DNA of 64,000 bases from Paraspadella gotoi (taxonomy: Eukaryota > Chaetognatha): positions 2,160,793 to 2,224,792 of the forward strand of contig CM119267.1 in NCBI GenBank assembly GCA_051294375.1, read 5' to 3'. Position numbers and translations under genes: made by a program. Each line of letters begins with the position of its first letter. Position 1 is the stretch's first letter. The notes under the pieces were generated by a model that was not told the origin of the DNA, ran no database searches, and saw only the letters and a list, made by a program, of their open reading frames with translations. Positions 35,111 to 46,918 of the stretch are shown piece after piece.

Positions 35111-35675
35111 GGCCCTATTTTCCGAGAGCGCCCGATCATAGCGTAAATTCATAATTATGTTTATTTTTAGTTGCGCCGCGAGTATTCGCAGAGCAACTAT
35201 ATTAGTCACTTTTTGGTCGGTCTGTCGATCGGTTGGTCGGTCCGTCGGTATTTCTGTCTGTCGGTCTGTCTATAAGGAATAAAAGACGGAATACCAATGC
35301 AGTACGTATCATAATTATAAAGGATAAGGAAGTTATTGTCGTCATGTAGTCATATAATGTTACGTCATATCATATCATAAGGCAGTCACTGCGGCGCAAC
35401 ACATTTGAATTACCATATAGAATTAGAATTAGGTATTAGATTAGGGTAAGGGATTATAATTATGTATTATATTAGGATAAGGGATTAGAATTAAGTTTTA
35501 GATTAGGGTAAGGGATTAGAATTAGGTATTAGATTAGGGTAAGGGATTAGAATTAGGTATTAGATTAGGGTAAATGATTAAGGTTAGTATTGGGATTAAT
35601 TATTTTAAAAAAATATTAAGGTTAAATATTTTGGAGTATTAGAACTGAATAGTGGCGCCTTTGTAAAATAGTGCC
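35111..35675. mobile_element. Element with inverted end motifs and a TTAGGG-like core (instance 2)
   Basis: The left end GGCCCTATTTTCCGAGAGCG plus CCC (35,111-35,133) is mirrored by GGCACTATTTTACAAAGGCG plus CC read on minus (35,675-35,654). Between them are a GTCGGTCT-rich microsatellite (35,214-35,273) and a 31-bp minisatellite of TTAGATTAGGG type. The left end is close to the left end of the 23,860 element (TTTTCCGAGAG-GCCC shared). No coding capacity. No clear flanking duplication. Confidence 0.4.
35424..35585. repeat. 31-bp minisatellite, TTAGATTAGGGTAAGGG type
   Basis: About five 31-bp units, each containing TTAGATTAGGGTAAGGGATT followed by AGAATTAGGTA, the first two more degenerate. 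Confidence 0.9.
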
Positions 35676-36798
<1,123 letters not shown>

Positions 36799-36829
36799 TC
36801 ACCTTAACGCGGATCTAATCTTGGATGAA

Positions 36830-37510
36830 ATTCAATAAACCTACTCGGAGCTCCGTCTCCCGCAGGAAAACCTTGAGATTTGACCCCACGGGACGAAGAC
36901 GACCGCTCGTAAAAACGACGACAACGACGACGACGACGACGACGAAGAGGTGAGTGAAAAGTGAAAACCAGTGGCTTCGGCGATGAATGTAAACGCAGTA
37001 GTGCGGATAAGACGCCCAATTTATCAGATAATTAACTGACATTTTACTGCCCTACTTAACATCATGCACAGCTGCTCAACTGCCCTACTTTCAACTTACC
37101 CGGTCCTGCTTTGTTATTATCTTGTGGGAACCTTAACACACCGTCGCCCGTCCAAACAAATGGGCAAGGTAGTTGATTTATCTATAAAATGAATGGATAA
37201 TTGTTATTTTGGTCCTATACCAGTTTCAATAATATTTCAGTAGGACAGAGAGGGACAAAAAAGGTGAGCCTAAAGACATTAACTCTAAAAAAAAGGAAAT
37301 TGCGACAAAGGCCTAAGGACAATCGCGTCTAAGAAAAGAAAAGAAATGATTTGAAGCGAATTTGTTGAGTCAAAAAGTCAACGACTTTTTTTTGCTGCAG
37401 CGAATTCGAAAAAAAAAAGAAAAAAGAAGAAGAAAATCCCAGTTTTTTATTTTCTTTTCTATTTTTTGTTTTCTTTCTGTTTTTTTTTTGTTTATTACTT
37501 CTGCCAAAAA
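36830..37510 (+). repeat. Left partner of an inverted duplication
   Basis: This stretch, which includes a short GAC tract (36,915-36,950), reappears in reverse complement at 52,048-53,050 with added indels. Shared markers include CACTGGTTTTCACTT, GTCGTCTTCGTCCC and CTGCAGCGAATTCG. No gene is supported in it. Confidence 0.8.
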
Positions 37511-37546
37511 TAGAAACAACGTTTTCGTTTTTTTCGAGAGAAACTT

Positions 37547-37870
37547 TGGCCTTATTTTCCAAAAACGCCCCGTTCTGACTTAAATTCGGAATTAAATTCG
37601 GTTTTAGGGTTGAAGATTAAGTTAACGGTTATGGATTTGGTTAATGAGTTAAGGATTAGCGTCAAGGCTTTGGTTTTATGGTTAATGGATCGAGTTTAGG
37701 ATTAGAGTAAAGGATTAAGATGAAAGGTTAAGGAAAAAGATTAGAGATATTGATATTATAATATATATAACATATAGATATGGATTAGAGTTAGGGAATA
37801 AGGTTAGAGGTTATAGATTTGGATTCTGTATTAGAGTTTAAATTAGGTTCAGGGATTATGAACACATGTT
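37547..37870. mobile_element. Possible third TTAGGG-core element, right end not found
   Basis: TGGCCTTATTTTCC then AAAAACGCCCC (37,547-37,571) matches the end motif of the elements at 23,860 and 35,111. As in those, degenerate TTAGGG-like sequence follows (GGTTTTAGGGTTGAAGATTAAG and similar, 37,595-37,870). No clean inverted right end is visible. Confidence 0.3.
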
Positions 37871-37956
37871 CATTGAACAATGGCAAAATTTAAATTCAGT
37901 TGGTATAACAATTTTGTTACATGTCATAATCCTTTCTTTTCGTTGTTATTTAATAT

Positions 37957-38198
37957 TTAGAGAAAACAAAGTGTTTTTGTATTTGTTACAACGATTTATT
38001 TTAATAGACGGACATGTTTCGACTCTTTGGGTTCGAGTCAAATGCTGATGAAGACTCGAACCCAAAGAGTCGAAACATGTTTCGACTCTTTGGGTTCGAG
38101 TCAAATGCTGATGAAGACTCGAACCCAAAGAGTCGAAACATGTCCGTCTATTAAAATAAATCGTTGTAACAAAAACAAAAACACTTTGTTTTCTCTAA
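37957..38198. repeat. Large palindrome built on a tandem 63-bp hairpin
   Basis: The sequence from about 37,957 to 38,077 is complementary to 38,078-38,198 (centre ACATGT at 38,075-38,080), except that the two hairpin loops do not pair with each other. Outer arms include AACGATTTATTTTAATAGAC and its complement. Inside are two identical 63-bp direct repeats (38,013-38,075 and 38,076-38,138), each itself a hairpin. Confidence 0.92.
38013..38143 (+). ncRNA. Tandem hammerhead-ribozyme-like motif
   Basis: Each 63-bp unit contains CTGATGA (38,045-38,051 and 38,108-38,114), a 5-bp stem GACTC/GAGTC closing a 9-base loop, and GAAA (38,072-38,075 and 38,135-38,138). It is followed by CATGTT or CATGTC. 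That is the order of the hammerhead core: CUGAUGA, stem II, GAA, a short ACAUGU self-complementary stem III, then NUH (GUU or GUC). Tandem or dimeric hammerheads with tiny stem III are known from Penelope-like retroelements and retrozymes. There is one extra A between the core and stem II, and stem I with the downstream flank is weak (G-C, G-U, U-A, one mismatch). Activity is therefore an inference. Confidence 0.4.
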
Positions 38199-38459
38199 AC
38201 AATTTAGTTAAAAACTCGCGACGTTTTAGTTTAGTCCAAAGACAACTTTTGTACATTTAAAATAACGAAATTGAAATTTAGGTTTTTCTTTAAGAAATAT
38301 ATATCGAACGTTGTTTTATTATTTTTTTTGCTTGTATGAATTAGAAAAAAACTATGCTGAAATTAAAGTTACTCTGCCAAACTGAATTTTTTTTATGGAA
38401 TTGTAGAGCTGCATTCATTTCAAAAATAAAAGGACGTCTGGCGTCTGAGCGAGCCTAAT

Positions 38460-38605
38460 TCTCTCTCTTCTCTCTCTCTCTCTCTTCTCTGCCTCTCTCT
38501 CTCTCTCTCTCTCTCTTCTTCTCTCTTCTTCGTCTCTCTTTTCGATCACGAGGCTCAAAGCGCAAAATTGAAAAGGCGCTGAAATGGAGTTGAAATAAAA
38601 TAAAA
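38460..38605. repeat. CT tract and spacer
   Basis: CT runs at 38,460-38,540 with TTCTC interruptions lie just left of block D. Confidence 0.85.
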
Positions 38606-39032
38606 GAGAGAATTTTTTTTTGTTTCTTTCCTCCGCTCTCTTTTTTTTTAACTCCCTCTCTGTCTTGTCTTCACCTATGCTCTCTTTCTCCTTTACTCGT
38701 TCTCTCCCTCTCTCTCTCTATTATGCTTTTCCTTTCTCTTTTTTTTCGTCCCTCTTCTCTTTTCTTTTTCCTCTCCCTTCCTCCCTCCCTCCCTGTCACT
38801 CTCTCCCCCTATTTTTCTTTCCTCTCCCTCTCTCTCCCCCTCTCTCTCTCTTTCCCCTCTCCCTCTCTCTCTCTCTCTCTCTCTCATAATCGTCGAGATG
38901 TTTTCTTCAAAGTCTTAAATACGAGTCGCTTTCCACGGAACAGGAATCCATTCACACATTTTCACCCTCGTTTTTTCTCACGAGATCTTAACTGGCCGGT
39001 TTCGCATTCAGAGATTGCGAAAATCTCCTCGG

Positions 39033-39870
39033 ATCATGGAATATCATCATGATATCATCTTGAATATCATCTTGAATATCATCTTGAATATTATCTTGAA
39101 TCTCATCTTGAATCTCTCATCTTGAATATCATCTATGAATATCATTATTGAATAATAATTGAAACTCATCTTTGAATTTCATCTTGAATATCATCTTGAA
39201 TATCATCTTGATAATGCATCTTAATTCTCATCTTGAATAATCATCATGAATATCATCTTAAATAAATCATCTTGAATATCATCTTGAATATCATCTTTAA
39301 TATCATTTTGTAATATCATCTGGAATATTATTTTGAATCTCACCTTGAATCTCATCTTTGAATCTCATCTTGGAATCTCATCTTGAATATCATCATGAAT
39401 ATCATTTTGAATATGATCTTGAATCTCATCTTGAATCACATTTTAAATACATCTTGAATATCATTTTGAATATCATCTTTGAATATCATGTTTGAATCCA
39501 TCTTGAATCTCATCTTGAATTTATCTTGAATATATCTTGAATCTCATCTTGAATCTCATCTGAATCACATTTTAAATATCATCTTGAATTCATTTGAATA
39601 TCATCTTGAATATATTTTGAATCTCATCTTGATATCTTCTTGAATTTCTTTGAACTATTATCTTGAATACTCATCTTGAATCTCATCTTAAATATCTTAA
39701 ATATCATCTTGCATATCTTCTTGAATCTCATTTGAATATCATCTTGAATCTCATCTTAAATATCATTTTGAATTATCATCTTGAATCTAATCTTGAAATC
39801 TCATCTCCAGTCTCATCTTAAATATATTTTGAATATCATTTGAATCTCATCTTGAATCTCATATCGTCCT
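39033..39870. repeat. 12-bp minisatellite ATCATCTTGAAT
   Basis: About 70 units of ATCATCTTGAAT and variants (CTCATCTTGAAT, ATTATCTTGAAT) over 840 bp, noisier here than at 45,755-46,070 or 58,680-58,980. Confidence 0.95.
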
Positions 39871-40139
39871 TTTTTTCGGTCAACTATATCTTTTTTTTAA
39901 TTCGTATCTTTTCATCTTTTCTCTTTTAGGCTTAAATCTTAATTGCTACACATTCGCAAGTTTCATTGACATAAAAAAAAGATTCTTCTTTTTTTTGGTT
40001 TATTTTCCGTAATTAATATTTCTTTTTGAGCAAAAAAAAAAAAAATCTTTTCCCGCTTTGAATGAAATCGAGATCCGAGTTTATGAGGCCCTAAAAATTT
40101 ACATGAAATAAATCTGGATGAAGGAAATAAATGCCGTCT

Positions 40140-40158
40140 TCTTTTGAGTGAAGAGAGA

Positions 40159-40206
<48 letters not shown>

Positions 40207-40341
40207 AAGAGAGAGAGAGAAGACAAAACAGCTCAGGATGATGCTATAGATTTATGATCGCCTTTGGGGCCGCTTTTTTTCGAAAAATCGGTGATAAACG
40301 TATACTACTGCAATTCATAATCTTGTGACGTCGACAAAAAG

Positions 40342-40394
<53 letters not shown>

Positions 40395-40530
40395 AGACGA
40401 ATTTGTTTTCATCGTTGAATCTTTATTTGTTTGTAACGTCATTAGCTTCCATCTCAGCCCCATCATTCGTAATAGAGAGAGAGAAAGAGAGAGAGAGAGA
40501 AAGAGAGAGAGAGAGTGAGAGAGAGGTATT
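40140..40530. repeat. GA tract, (GAC)n run and second GA tract
   Basis: GA at 40,145-40,220, about 18 GAC units at 40,341-40,395, GA/AAAGAG at 40,472-40,526. The poly-Thr frame over the GAC run is an artefact. The same set is at 46,858-47,240. Confidence 0.93.
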
Positions 40531-41259
40531 TAAAAAGAGCGGTCTTCAATCAGAAACAAGATTTCGTTAATTGGTTTAAAAATTTTAGAAAAAAAATTGT
40601 TGTTGTCTTCATATGTTGTCGTTGTCGTTGTCTGTTGTTGTCGCGCCGTTGTTTTTTATGAAAGCTGTAAAATAAAATCTGGGCCGTTAATGTAGAAATA
40701 AAACTGAGGCATCACAAAATACGAATCACACAATCACTGTGAAATAAAACGTTTCATGCGGTGGCGTCTCTTAACATTTTAGATTTAATTAAATACAAAT
40801 CTGACTAAATCTTTATAATAAAAAAAAAACAAACACAAACGATCCGCAAAGTTAAATGTCATTTTAAAGTGAATTACAAAACATTGTTTTTCGTTAACCT
40901 ACACATCCATAAATTACTAATAGGCAGTTATATAATTACAAAGACACTCTAAATATTATTAACAGGCGGATAGCCGGTGACTTCGTTGCAATGACAATAA
41001 TATTGTTTATTAAATAAAAATATTTACTTTTTATTATTAAAATTACTCTGATAAAGGTTTGGGAGCTCATATGACTCAAATGACTTTTATCGTCTCCGTT
41101 TTTCCTTGTTTTATACTCTGCTTCTGTTGTCTCATATGTCCTTAAGGTCTGAAGTCAATACCCTACAGGGCCTCCACTATCCTGACTCTGTCACTAAAAC
41201 TTTTATTTTTAACCTAGAAAGTGGTTTTTCCCGAGTAATATAAAATATTTTACTTTGCC

Positions 41260-41269
41260 CAGAGAGAGA

Positions 41270-41342
<73 letters not shown>

Positions 41343-41493
41343 GAGGGCCGGGATTAATTTTTGAAACGCCGACGAAATTACGGCACAACTTTTTTTTTCT
41401 TTTTTCCTTTTTTCTCCGTTTTATTTTTTCTTCTCGCTTTTTATTTCCTCCCATTTATTTTCCTTTCCCCGCCGAACTGTTCCAATTTCTAGG

Positions 41494-41577
<84 letters not shown>

Positions 41578-41898
41578 CGGCGTTCGAAACCACCCGCTAT
41601 AAACCTTTTTTTTTACTCATTATTTTCAAAATTGCTTTTTCTACCCCTCTATTTATTTTTATGTTCTTTCTTTCTCATCCCATCGATGGTGAATATTTCT
41701 CCTCTTTCCTTTCCTACTTTTCCTCCTTTTTTCTCCTCCTCCTCTCCTCCCTCCTCCCGAGACAGATGCTTCAGAACAGGTCAAGGATAAATTTAATTCC
41801 TCACACCTTGTTTGAATAATCCCCCATCTATTTGAAGACTAATGGAAAAATGAATGAAGAATTAAGGAAGTAGCTCTTTTGTCTCTCTCTTTCTTCTC

Positions 41899-41931
<33 letters not shown>

Positions 41932-41955
41932 TCTCCCCCTCTCTCTCTCTCTCCT
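41260..41955. repeat. Paired GA and CT tracts
   Basis: GA at 41,262-41,340, T-rich pyrimidine sequence, CT at 41,500-41,574, then pyrimidine-rich sequence and CT at 41,880-41,955. GA and CT tracts of this length in inverse order could pair as a large hairpin. Counterparts at 47,975-48,670. Confidence 0.9.
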
Positions 41956-42683
41956 CTGGCGTGAGGGCAGAATACAAATCGCCACCAGCTCAACCGGAGT
42001 AACGGAAATTTTAAAGATTACAAATTTCTGTATTTAGCGTCACTGCATAGAAGCAAAGGCTTTTTCCGTATGAAAGAAGAGAGAAATAACCAAAAGTTAC
42101 AATTCAACGTGAAAGCTAATATTAATTAAATATACAATCCAATTTTTTTTTTAGATTTCATTTGTGTTTTTTTTTTCTGTAATGAAATAAATCTATTATA
42201 CATTATTTCTTTTTTTGTTCGCCATTCGTAACTAAGACTTTAGAAATAGATATTTTATAAAAAAATTATTATAGGAAAATATATAATGAGAAAAAGTAAT
42301 AAATCCTAGGAGTCTTTTTAATGAATAATAAAAAAAACCAGTTATAAAAAATAAGGAAAGTTTCTCTCTTTCTCTCTCAGTCAGGATCAAAACAGCGAAG
42401 TCGAAAACTTCCATTGAAATAAATGTTTTTCTGGCTTGTGTTCTTTTTTTATTTCCCGTCAGAAACAGTAAATTTGTCAGAAACAAACAGAAGCGATCGC
42501 TTTGTGTGAGAGAGAGAGAAGAGAGAGAGGAGAGAGAGAGAGACTGAGAAAAAAGTCAATAAAAAAGCATTTAAAGTGAATTAAATTTTTGTTTTCCATA
42601 ATCTATTTCTTACAAAACGAATTAAAAAAAACGATAAGAAAAACAAACGAACTTTGGAACCGATTTAGTTAGAGAATGAATCT

Positions 42684-42791
42684 CTTTGCAGCACCCCTTC
42701 AAAGCACCCCTTTACAGCACCCCTGATACAACAATCCCTTTGCAGCATCCTGATACAACAATCCCTTTGCAGCAACCCTGATGCAACACCC
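42684..42791. repeat. Short tandem repeat downstream of the terminal exon
   Basis: Four to five imperfect units of CCCTTTGCAGCA with CCTGATACAACAAT spacers, in the presumed 3' untranslated region of the minus-strand exon. Confidence 0.75.
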
Positions 42792-42801
42792 CGCCCGGCC
42801 G

Positions 42802-42943
42802 TCAAGGCGCCTCCAAGGCCAACATCCTGAGGAGGCTCTCGATGTCGACTTGAACTCCATTGCTGCACTGAAGGATGATCTCCTCCATGAGCCCGTCCTC
42901 CAGTTGGTAGTTGTAGACGAGGTTGTAAGACTTGACGAGTTTC
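42802..42943 (-). CDS. Terminal coding exon of an unidentified gene (intact copy)
   Basis: On minus, a T-rich stretch ending TTTTTTTCAG is followed by one base (phase) and 46 codons ending in TGA. The peptide starts KLVKSYNLVYNYQLEDGLME, continues with an ILQCSNGVQVDIESLL core and ends LRMLALEAP. Codon-like composition, a good acceptor and a stop before a repeat-rich 3' region make this a believable last exon. The sequence is acidic and amphipathic, with no transmembrane segment or metal site. I do not recognise the family. No upstream exon was found in the 900 bp towards 43,850, so the intron is long or upstream exons were not recognised. Confidence 0.5.
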
Positions 42944-43825
42944 CTGAAAAAAATTGTTTAAAAATTTAATTTTGGTAAAAAGTCTCTCATATGCAAATGA
43001 AAAAATGAACAAATTTTAAAATTTAATTTGGGAAAAGTCTCTCAATATGCAATATGAACAAAATGAACAATATGCAAATGAACAAAATTGTTAAAAATTT
43101 AATTTTGGTAAAAACGTCTCTCAATATGCAAATGATTTTTTTTTTTAAATACTTTTCGTCTTTATGGGCTTCCGGTAAAGAATGACAATTTTAAAATTTT
43201 TTACCTTTTTTTTTAATTTGTTGAGGAAATCACGATATTTGAAAAGATTCTTGTCGTCTTATTACTAACTTCCTGTAATAATTGACGAATCTATTTAGCC
43301 TAATATATTAAAAGAGTAGGTTGAGTATTCATTATGATATATTAAATAACGTGAAACAACGAAAAATAAACGGGAGCGAGTTTATTAAATTTGTTAAGCC
43401 GGCCAAAATCACGACTGAAAGAAATTACAAGCGATTTCCGAGAACCAAAAGCGTTTTGTTTATCAATCAGCGAAGGCCAATACTTTTGTAATAAGAACGA
43501 GGCCGAATAACGAAAAACAACAACTCTTAATATTCTGACATTCCAGTCCTCCTAAAATATAATTAATCAATTAAGTAGATTTATTAATTATTCAAAGTGT
43601 TAAAAGTTGAGGGCCGATCAAACAAAAGTAATCAATAACAGAATTCAAGTACATAATACATGTACACAGTAACACGATAAGCAATAGCAATAGCGATCTG
43701 CAAAATAGGCCGAGCATCTTCAAAATAAAACAATAAGTGGTATCAATGACGCAATAGTTAGAAATCGAATAAAGGAATTTTGTTTACACATCTCCTAAAC
43801 ACCTCGACCTAGCGGGCTCTGAATT

Positions 43826-43934
43826 CCAATCGGTCATTGGCTAACTATAAAGCGAAACGAAAGGAATATTCGTTTCATCGAACTTCAACCAAATCGAATA
43901 AAGATATCTCCGCAAAACTTCGAAACTCAAAATG
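43826..43934 (+). promoter_or_regulatory. Possible promoter and first exon ending in ATG
   Basis: CCAAT (43,826-43,830), inverted ATTGG (43,836-43,840) and TATAAAG (43,846-43,852) precede an ATG at 43,932-43,934 that is immediately followed by GTAAAC. A first exon ending exactly in the start codon would give this arrangement. The elements are short and could be chance. The same sequence is at about 50,538-50,646. Confidence 0.25.
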
Positions 43935-44331
43935 GTAAACAAAGAATTAAATTTTATTTTCTCGCTTTCGAACAGACGAAATTAGATATAACTACTAGAA
44001 TTTTCATATTTTCTCTAAACTTTAAAGGAAAATAAAACAACAAATGATTTCATTTATCATCTTTGCCACTATCCGCTGCTTCGATCGCCACAGAACCGCT
44101 GGACTCAGCGGGGAAGCTGAAGCGCTGGTGCAGTCATCCGCAATTCTCGAATTCGGACCTGTCAGCGTGAGGCGAACCTCAATGGGGCGGCGGTCTTTTT
44201 TAACCGCTTCGACCGCTTCTCCGAATTTCGGGTCTCGAGTCGGCGGAGGGCGGTCTTAAGGTCCCACGCCTTGGGATTCGTAGAGAAATTCTTTTTGTTC
44301 TATTGGGAGCGCTGTAGCGTATACTTTTCAG

Positions 44332-44482
44332 TTGTTTTTGGTTTTACGTTTCCGGTGAAGATGGTTCTGGGTGGAAGCCTTCACCCTGGCGTTGGCGTCA
44401 TGCCGTGGTCAAACGCCAGGTGTGTTTGGAACATACACCGGGGCTCGAGCCTGGAGACGATATCGAGATGCGCCCGTACAAA
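44332..44482 (+). CDS. Possible internal exon 1 of an unassigned plus-strand gene
   Basis: Bounded by an acceptor (ATACTTTTCAG, AG at 44,330-44,331) and a donor (AAA then GTTAGT, 44,483). One open frame contains SGEDGSGWKPSPWRWRHAVV and ends GDDIEMRPYK at a codon boundary. It joins in phase to the next exon, which continues APAHLELLTKLGG. A second frame is also open across the stretch (reading FPVKMVLGGSLHPGVGV), so the reading frame is uncertain. No family is recognised. I considered methionyl-tRNA formyltransferase because of LLTKLGGTLV, but the conserved region between the two segments is missing. Confidence 0.3.
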
Positions 44483-44612
44483 GTTAGTTATGTTTTAAAA
44501 AATTTTTTTTATAACGTTTCTCTACCTAAGCTTAAAGCGTGGTTTTAATGTAAATATTTAATATCTGTTTTTATATTAGTTTTTTATAATTGATTTTATA
44601 TTTTATTTTTAG

Positions 44613-44818
44613 GCACCCGCCCATTTAGAATTGCTCACCAAACTGGGTGGAACACTGGTCATTCGCTGTTTGATCGAAGTGAATCGCATGGCAGTCTGGG
44701 AACGTGTCAAACCCGATCACGATGGTCCTTCATGGTCACGGTCCTCTTATCGCGTTCACTATGATCGGCTCGCATCTAACTGGCCGATCCGATGGTAGTT
44801 CTCAAGTTCAACATTGTG
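44613..44818 (+). CDS. Possible internal exon 2 of the same gene
   Basis: Begins after TTTTATTTTTAG and ends at ATTGTG followed by GTGAGT, both good splice sites. In the frame of the preceding exon it reads APAHLELLTKLGGTLVIRCL and runs about 60 codons to a TAG inside the exon. A second frame, free after an early stop, reads GPLIAFTMIGSHLTG and passes through the donor into the next exon. The TAG would make this the last exon in the first reading. Not recognised. Confidence 0.3.
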
Positions 44819-44946
44819 GTGAGTAGACGAATTGATTAATTTGAATGAGTCAAAATCTCACAAAGTATAAAACATTGGTTAATGTTGTTTATATAATAAG
44901 AGAATAGTATAAGGTTGATTATATATTGTTTATTATCAAATTTCAG

Positions 44947-45158
44947 TTGAGACGGCAAATTCATCTTTGCGTTCAATATGTTGCTACTTTGGGACAGAGG
45001 CGTCTTCCTCCGTAATCAAACTCAAGCCATGCGCTCATGCCGAAGGCACGAAAATGGGATTCGGTCATCGAAATTCCGTAAAGGAAACAATGGTTAAACA
45101 AAAGGCAATCGAACATGGATTGGAATTTGAATTCCATCGGATTTTTATTGTAAATTAA
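44947..45158 (+). CDS. Possible last exon of the same gene
   Basis: Follows ATCAAATTTCAG. Spliced from the exon ending at 44,818, one frame continues for about 70 codons (ETANSSLRSICCYFGTEASS and on to HRIFIVN) to TAA at 45,158. A polyadenylation-type AATAAA follows at 45,253. No family is recognised. The model is only as strong as its splice sites. The same three pieces occur at 51,044-51,194, 51,325-51,530 and 51,659-51,870. Confidence 0.3.
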
Positions 45159-45310
45159 ATCTCGAAAGGTTCTATTGTTTATTAGTTTTGATAACATGAA
45201 TTTATTTAAAATCTGTATACATATACATATACACACCCTCTAAAAAAATTTCAATAAAATGATCATTTAGCAAGAAATGAAATTTTCTTATCGCACCCAA
45301 AAACCGAAAT

Positions 45311-45335
45311 NNNNNNNNNNNNNNNNNNNNNNNNN
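45311..45335. other. Assembly gap, 25 N, between the two block D copies
   Basis: Exactly 25 N. Left is the last base of block D copy 1, right is the first of copy 2. Confidence 0.99.
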
Positions 45336-45576
45336 AGAATTTTTTTTGTTTCTTTCCTCCGCTCTCTTTTTTTTAACTCCCTCTCTGTCTTGTTCTTCAC
45401 CATGCTTCTCTCTTTACTCGTTCTCCCCTCTCTCTCTCTATTATGCTTTCCTTTCTCTTTTTTTTCGTCCCTCTTTCTCTTTTCTTTTTCCTCTCCCTTC
45501 CTCCCTCCCTCCCTGTCACTCTTCCTCCCTATTTTTCTTTCCTCTCCCTCTCTCTCTCCCCCCCTCTCTCTCTCTT

Positions 45577-45607
<31 letters not shown>

Positions 45608-45754
45608 CACTAATCGTCGAGATGTTTTCTTCAAAGTCTTAAATACGAGTCGCTTTTCACGCAACAGAATCCATTCACACATTTTCACCCTCGTTTTTTC
45701 TCACGAGATCTTAACTGGCGGTTTCGCATTCAGAGATTGCGAAATCTCCTCGGA

Positions 45755-46578
45755 TCATGAATATCATCATGAATATCATCTTGAATATCATCTTGAATAT
45801 CATCTTGAATATTATCTTGAATCTCATCTTGAATCTCATCTTGAATATCATCATGAATATCATTTTGAATATAATCTTGAAACTCATCTTGAATTTCATC
45901 TTGAATATCATCTTGAATATCATCTTGAATATCATCTTTAATCTCATCTTGAATATCATCATGAATATCATCTTAAATATCATCTTGAATATCATCTTGA
46001 ATATCATCTTTAATATCATCTTGAATATCATCTGGAATATTATTTTGAATCTCACCTTGAATCTCATCTTTGAATCTCATCTTGGAATCTCATCTTGAAT
46101 ATCATCATGAATATCATTTTGAATATGATCTTGAATCTCATCTTGAATCACATTTTAAATACATCTTGAATATCATTTTGAATATCATCTTTGAATATCA
46201 TGTTTGAATCCATCTTGAATCTCATCTTGAATTTATCTTGAATATATCTTGAATCTCATCTTGAATCTCATCTGAATCACATTTTAAATATCATCTTGAA
46301 TTCATTTGAATATCATCTTGAATATATTTTGAATCTCATCTTGATATCTTCTTGAATTTCTTTGAACTATTATCTTGAATACTCATCTTGAATCTCATCT
46401 TAAATATCTTAAATATCATCTTGCATATCTTCTTGAATCTCATTTGAATATCATCTTGAATCTCATCTTAAATATCATTTTGAATTATCATCTTGAATCT
46501 AATCTTGAAATCTCATCTCCAGTCTCATCTTAAATATATTTTGAATATCATTTGAATCTCATCTTGAATCTCATATCG
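45755..46578. repeat. 12-bp minisatellite ATCATCTTGAAT, copy in block D copy 2
   Basis: The first 300 bp are regular and give a clean Asn-Ile-Ile-Leu plus frame and a Met-Ile-Phe-Lys minus frame, both artefacts. The remainder shares the indels of 39,340-39,870. Confidence 0.95.
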
Positions 46579-46870
46579 TCCTTTTTTTCGGTCAACTATA
46601 TCTTTTTTTTAATTCGTATCTTTTCATCTTTTCTCTTTTAGGCTTAAATCTTAATTGCTACACATTCGCAAGTTTCATTGACATAAAAAAAAGATTCTTC
46701 TTTTTTTTGGTTTATTTTCCGTAATTAATATTTCTTTTTGAGCAAAAAAAAAAAAAATCTTTTCCCGCTTTGAATGAAATCGAGATCCGAGTTTATGAGG
46801 CCCTAAAAATTTACATGAAATAAATCTGGATGAAGGAAATAAATGCCGTCTTCTTTTGAGTGAAGAGAGA

Positions 46871-46918
<48 letters not shown>

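Larger units (their letters stand above)
38610..45310. repeat. Block D, copy 1 (6.7 kb)
   Basis: From the T-rich CT stretch to GCACCCAAAAACCGAAAT this is near-identical to 45,336-52,022, in the same order and strand. Differences are a few single-base indels and a noisier minisatellite start. Both copies end at the same base before a 25-N gap. It contains a CT tract, a 12-bp minisatellite, GA/GAC/CT tracts, one coding exon on minus and a possible split gene on plus. 40,560-41,200, 42,000-42,500 and 42,960-43,800 are AT-rich with nothing recognised. Confidence 0.95.

Noticed and set aside
39033-39870. Asn-Ile-Ile-Leu and Met-Ile-Phe-Lys repeat proteins from the ATCATCTTGAAT array
   Set aside because: These frames follow the 12-bp repeat period and disappear wherever the array is irregular. 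They lack flanking coding sequence.
44390-44470. tRNA-like fold with a TGTGT/ATACA stem, a TTGGAAC loop and a GGGGCTCGAGCCTGG arm
   Set aside because: There is no variable loop, the T arm does not pair in the correct register, and no matching acceptor stem is seen.
44332-44794. Methionyl-tRNA formyltransferase-like segments (PWRWRHAVV, LLTKLGGTLV)
   Set aside because: The order fits superficially, but the segment between them is about 15 residues too short and lacks the conserved TGV and following block. Resemblance this weak is not evidence.
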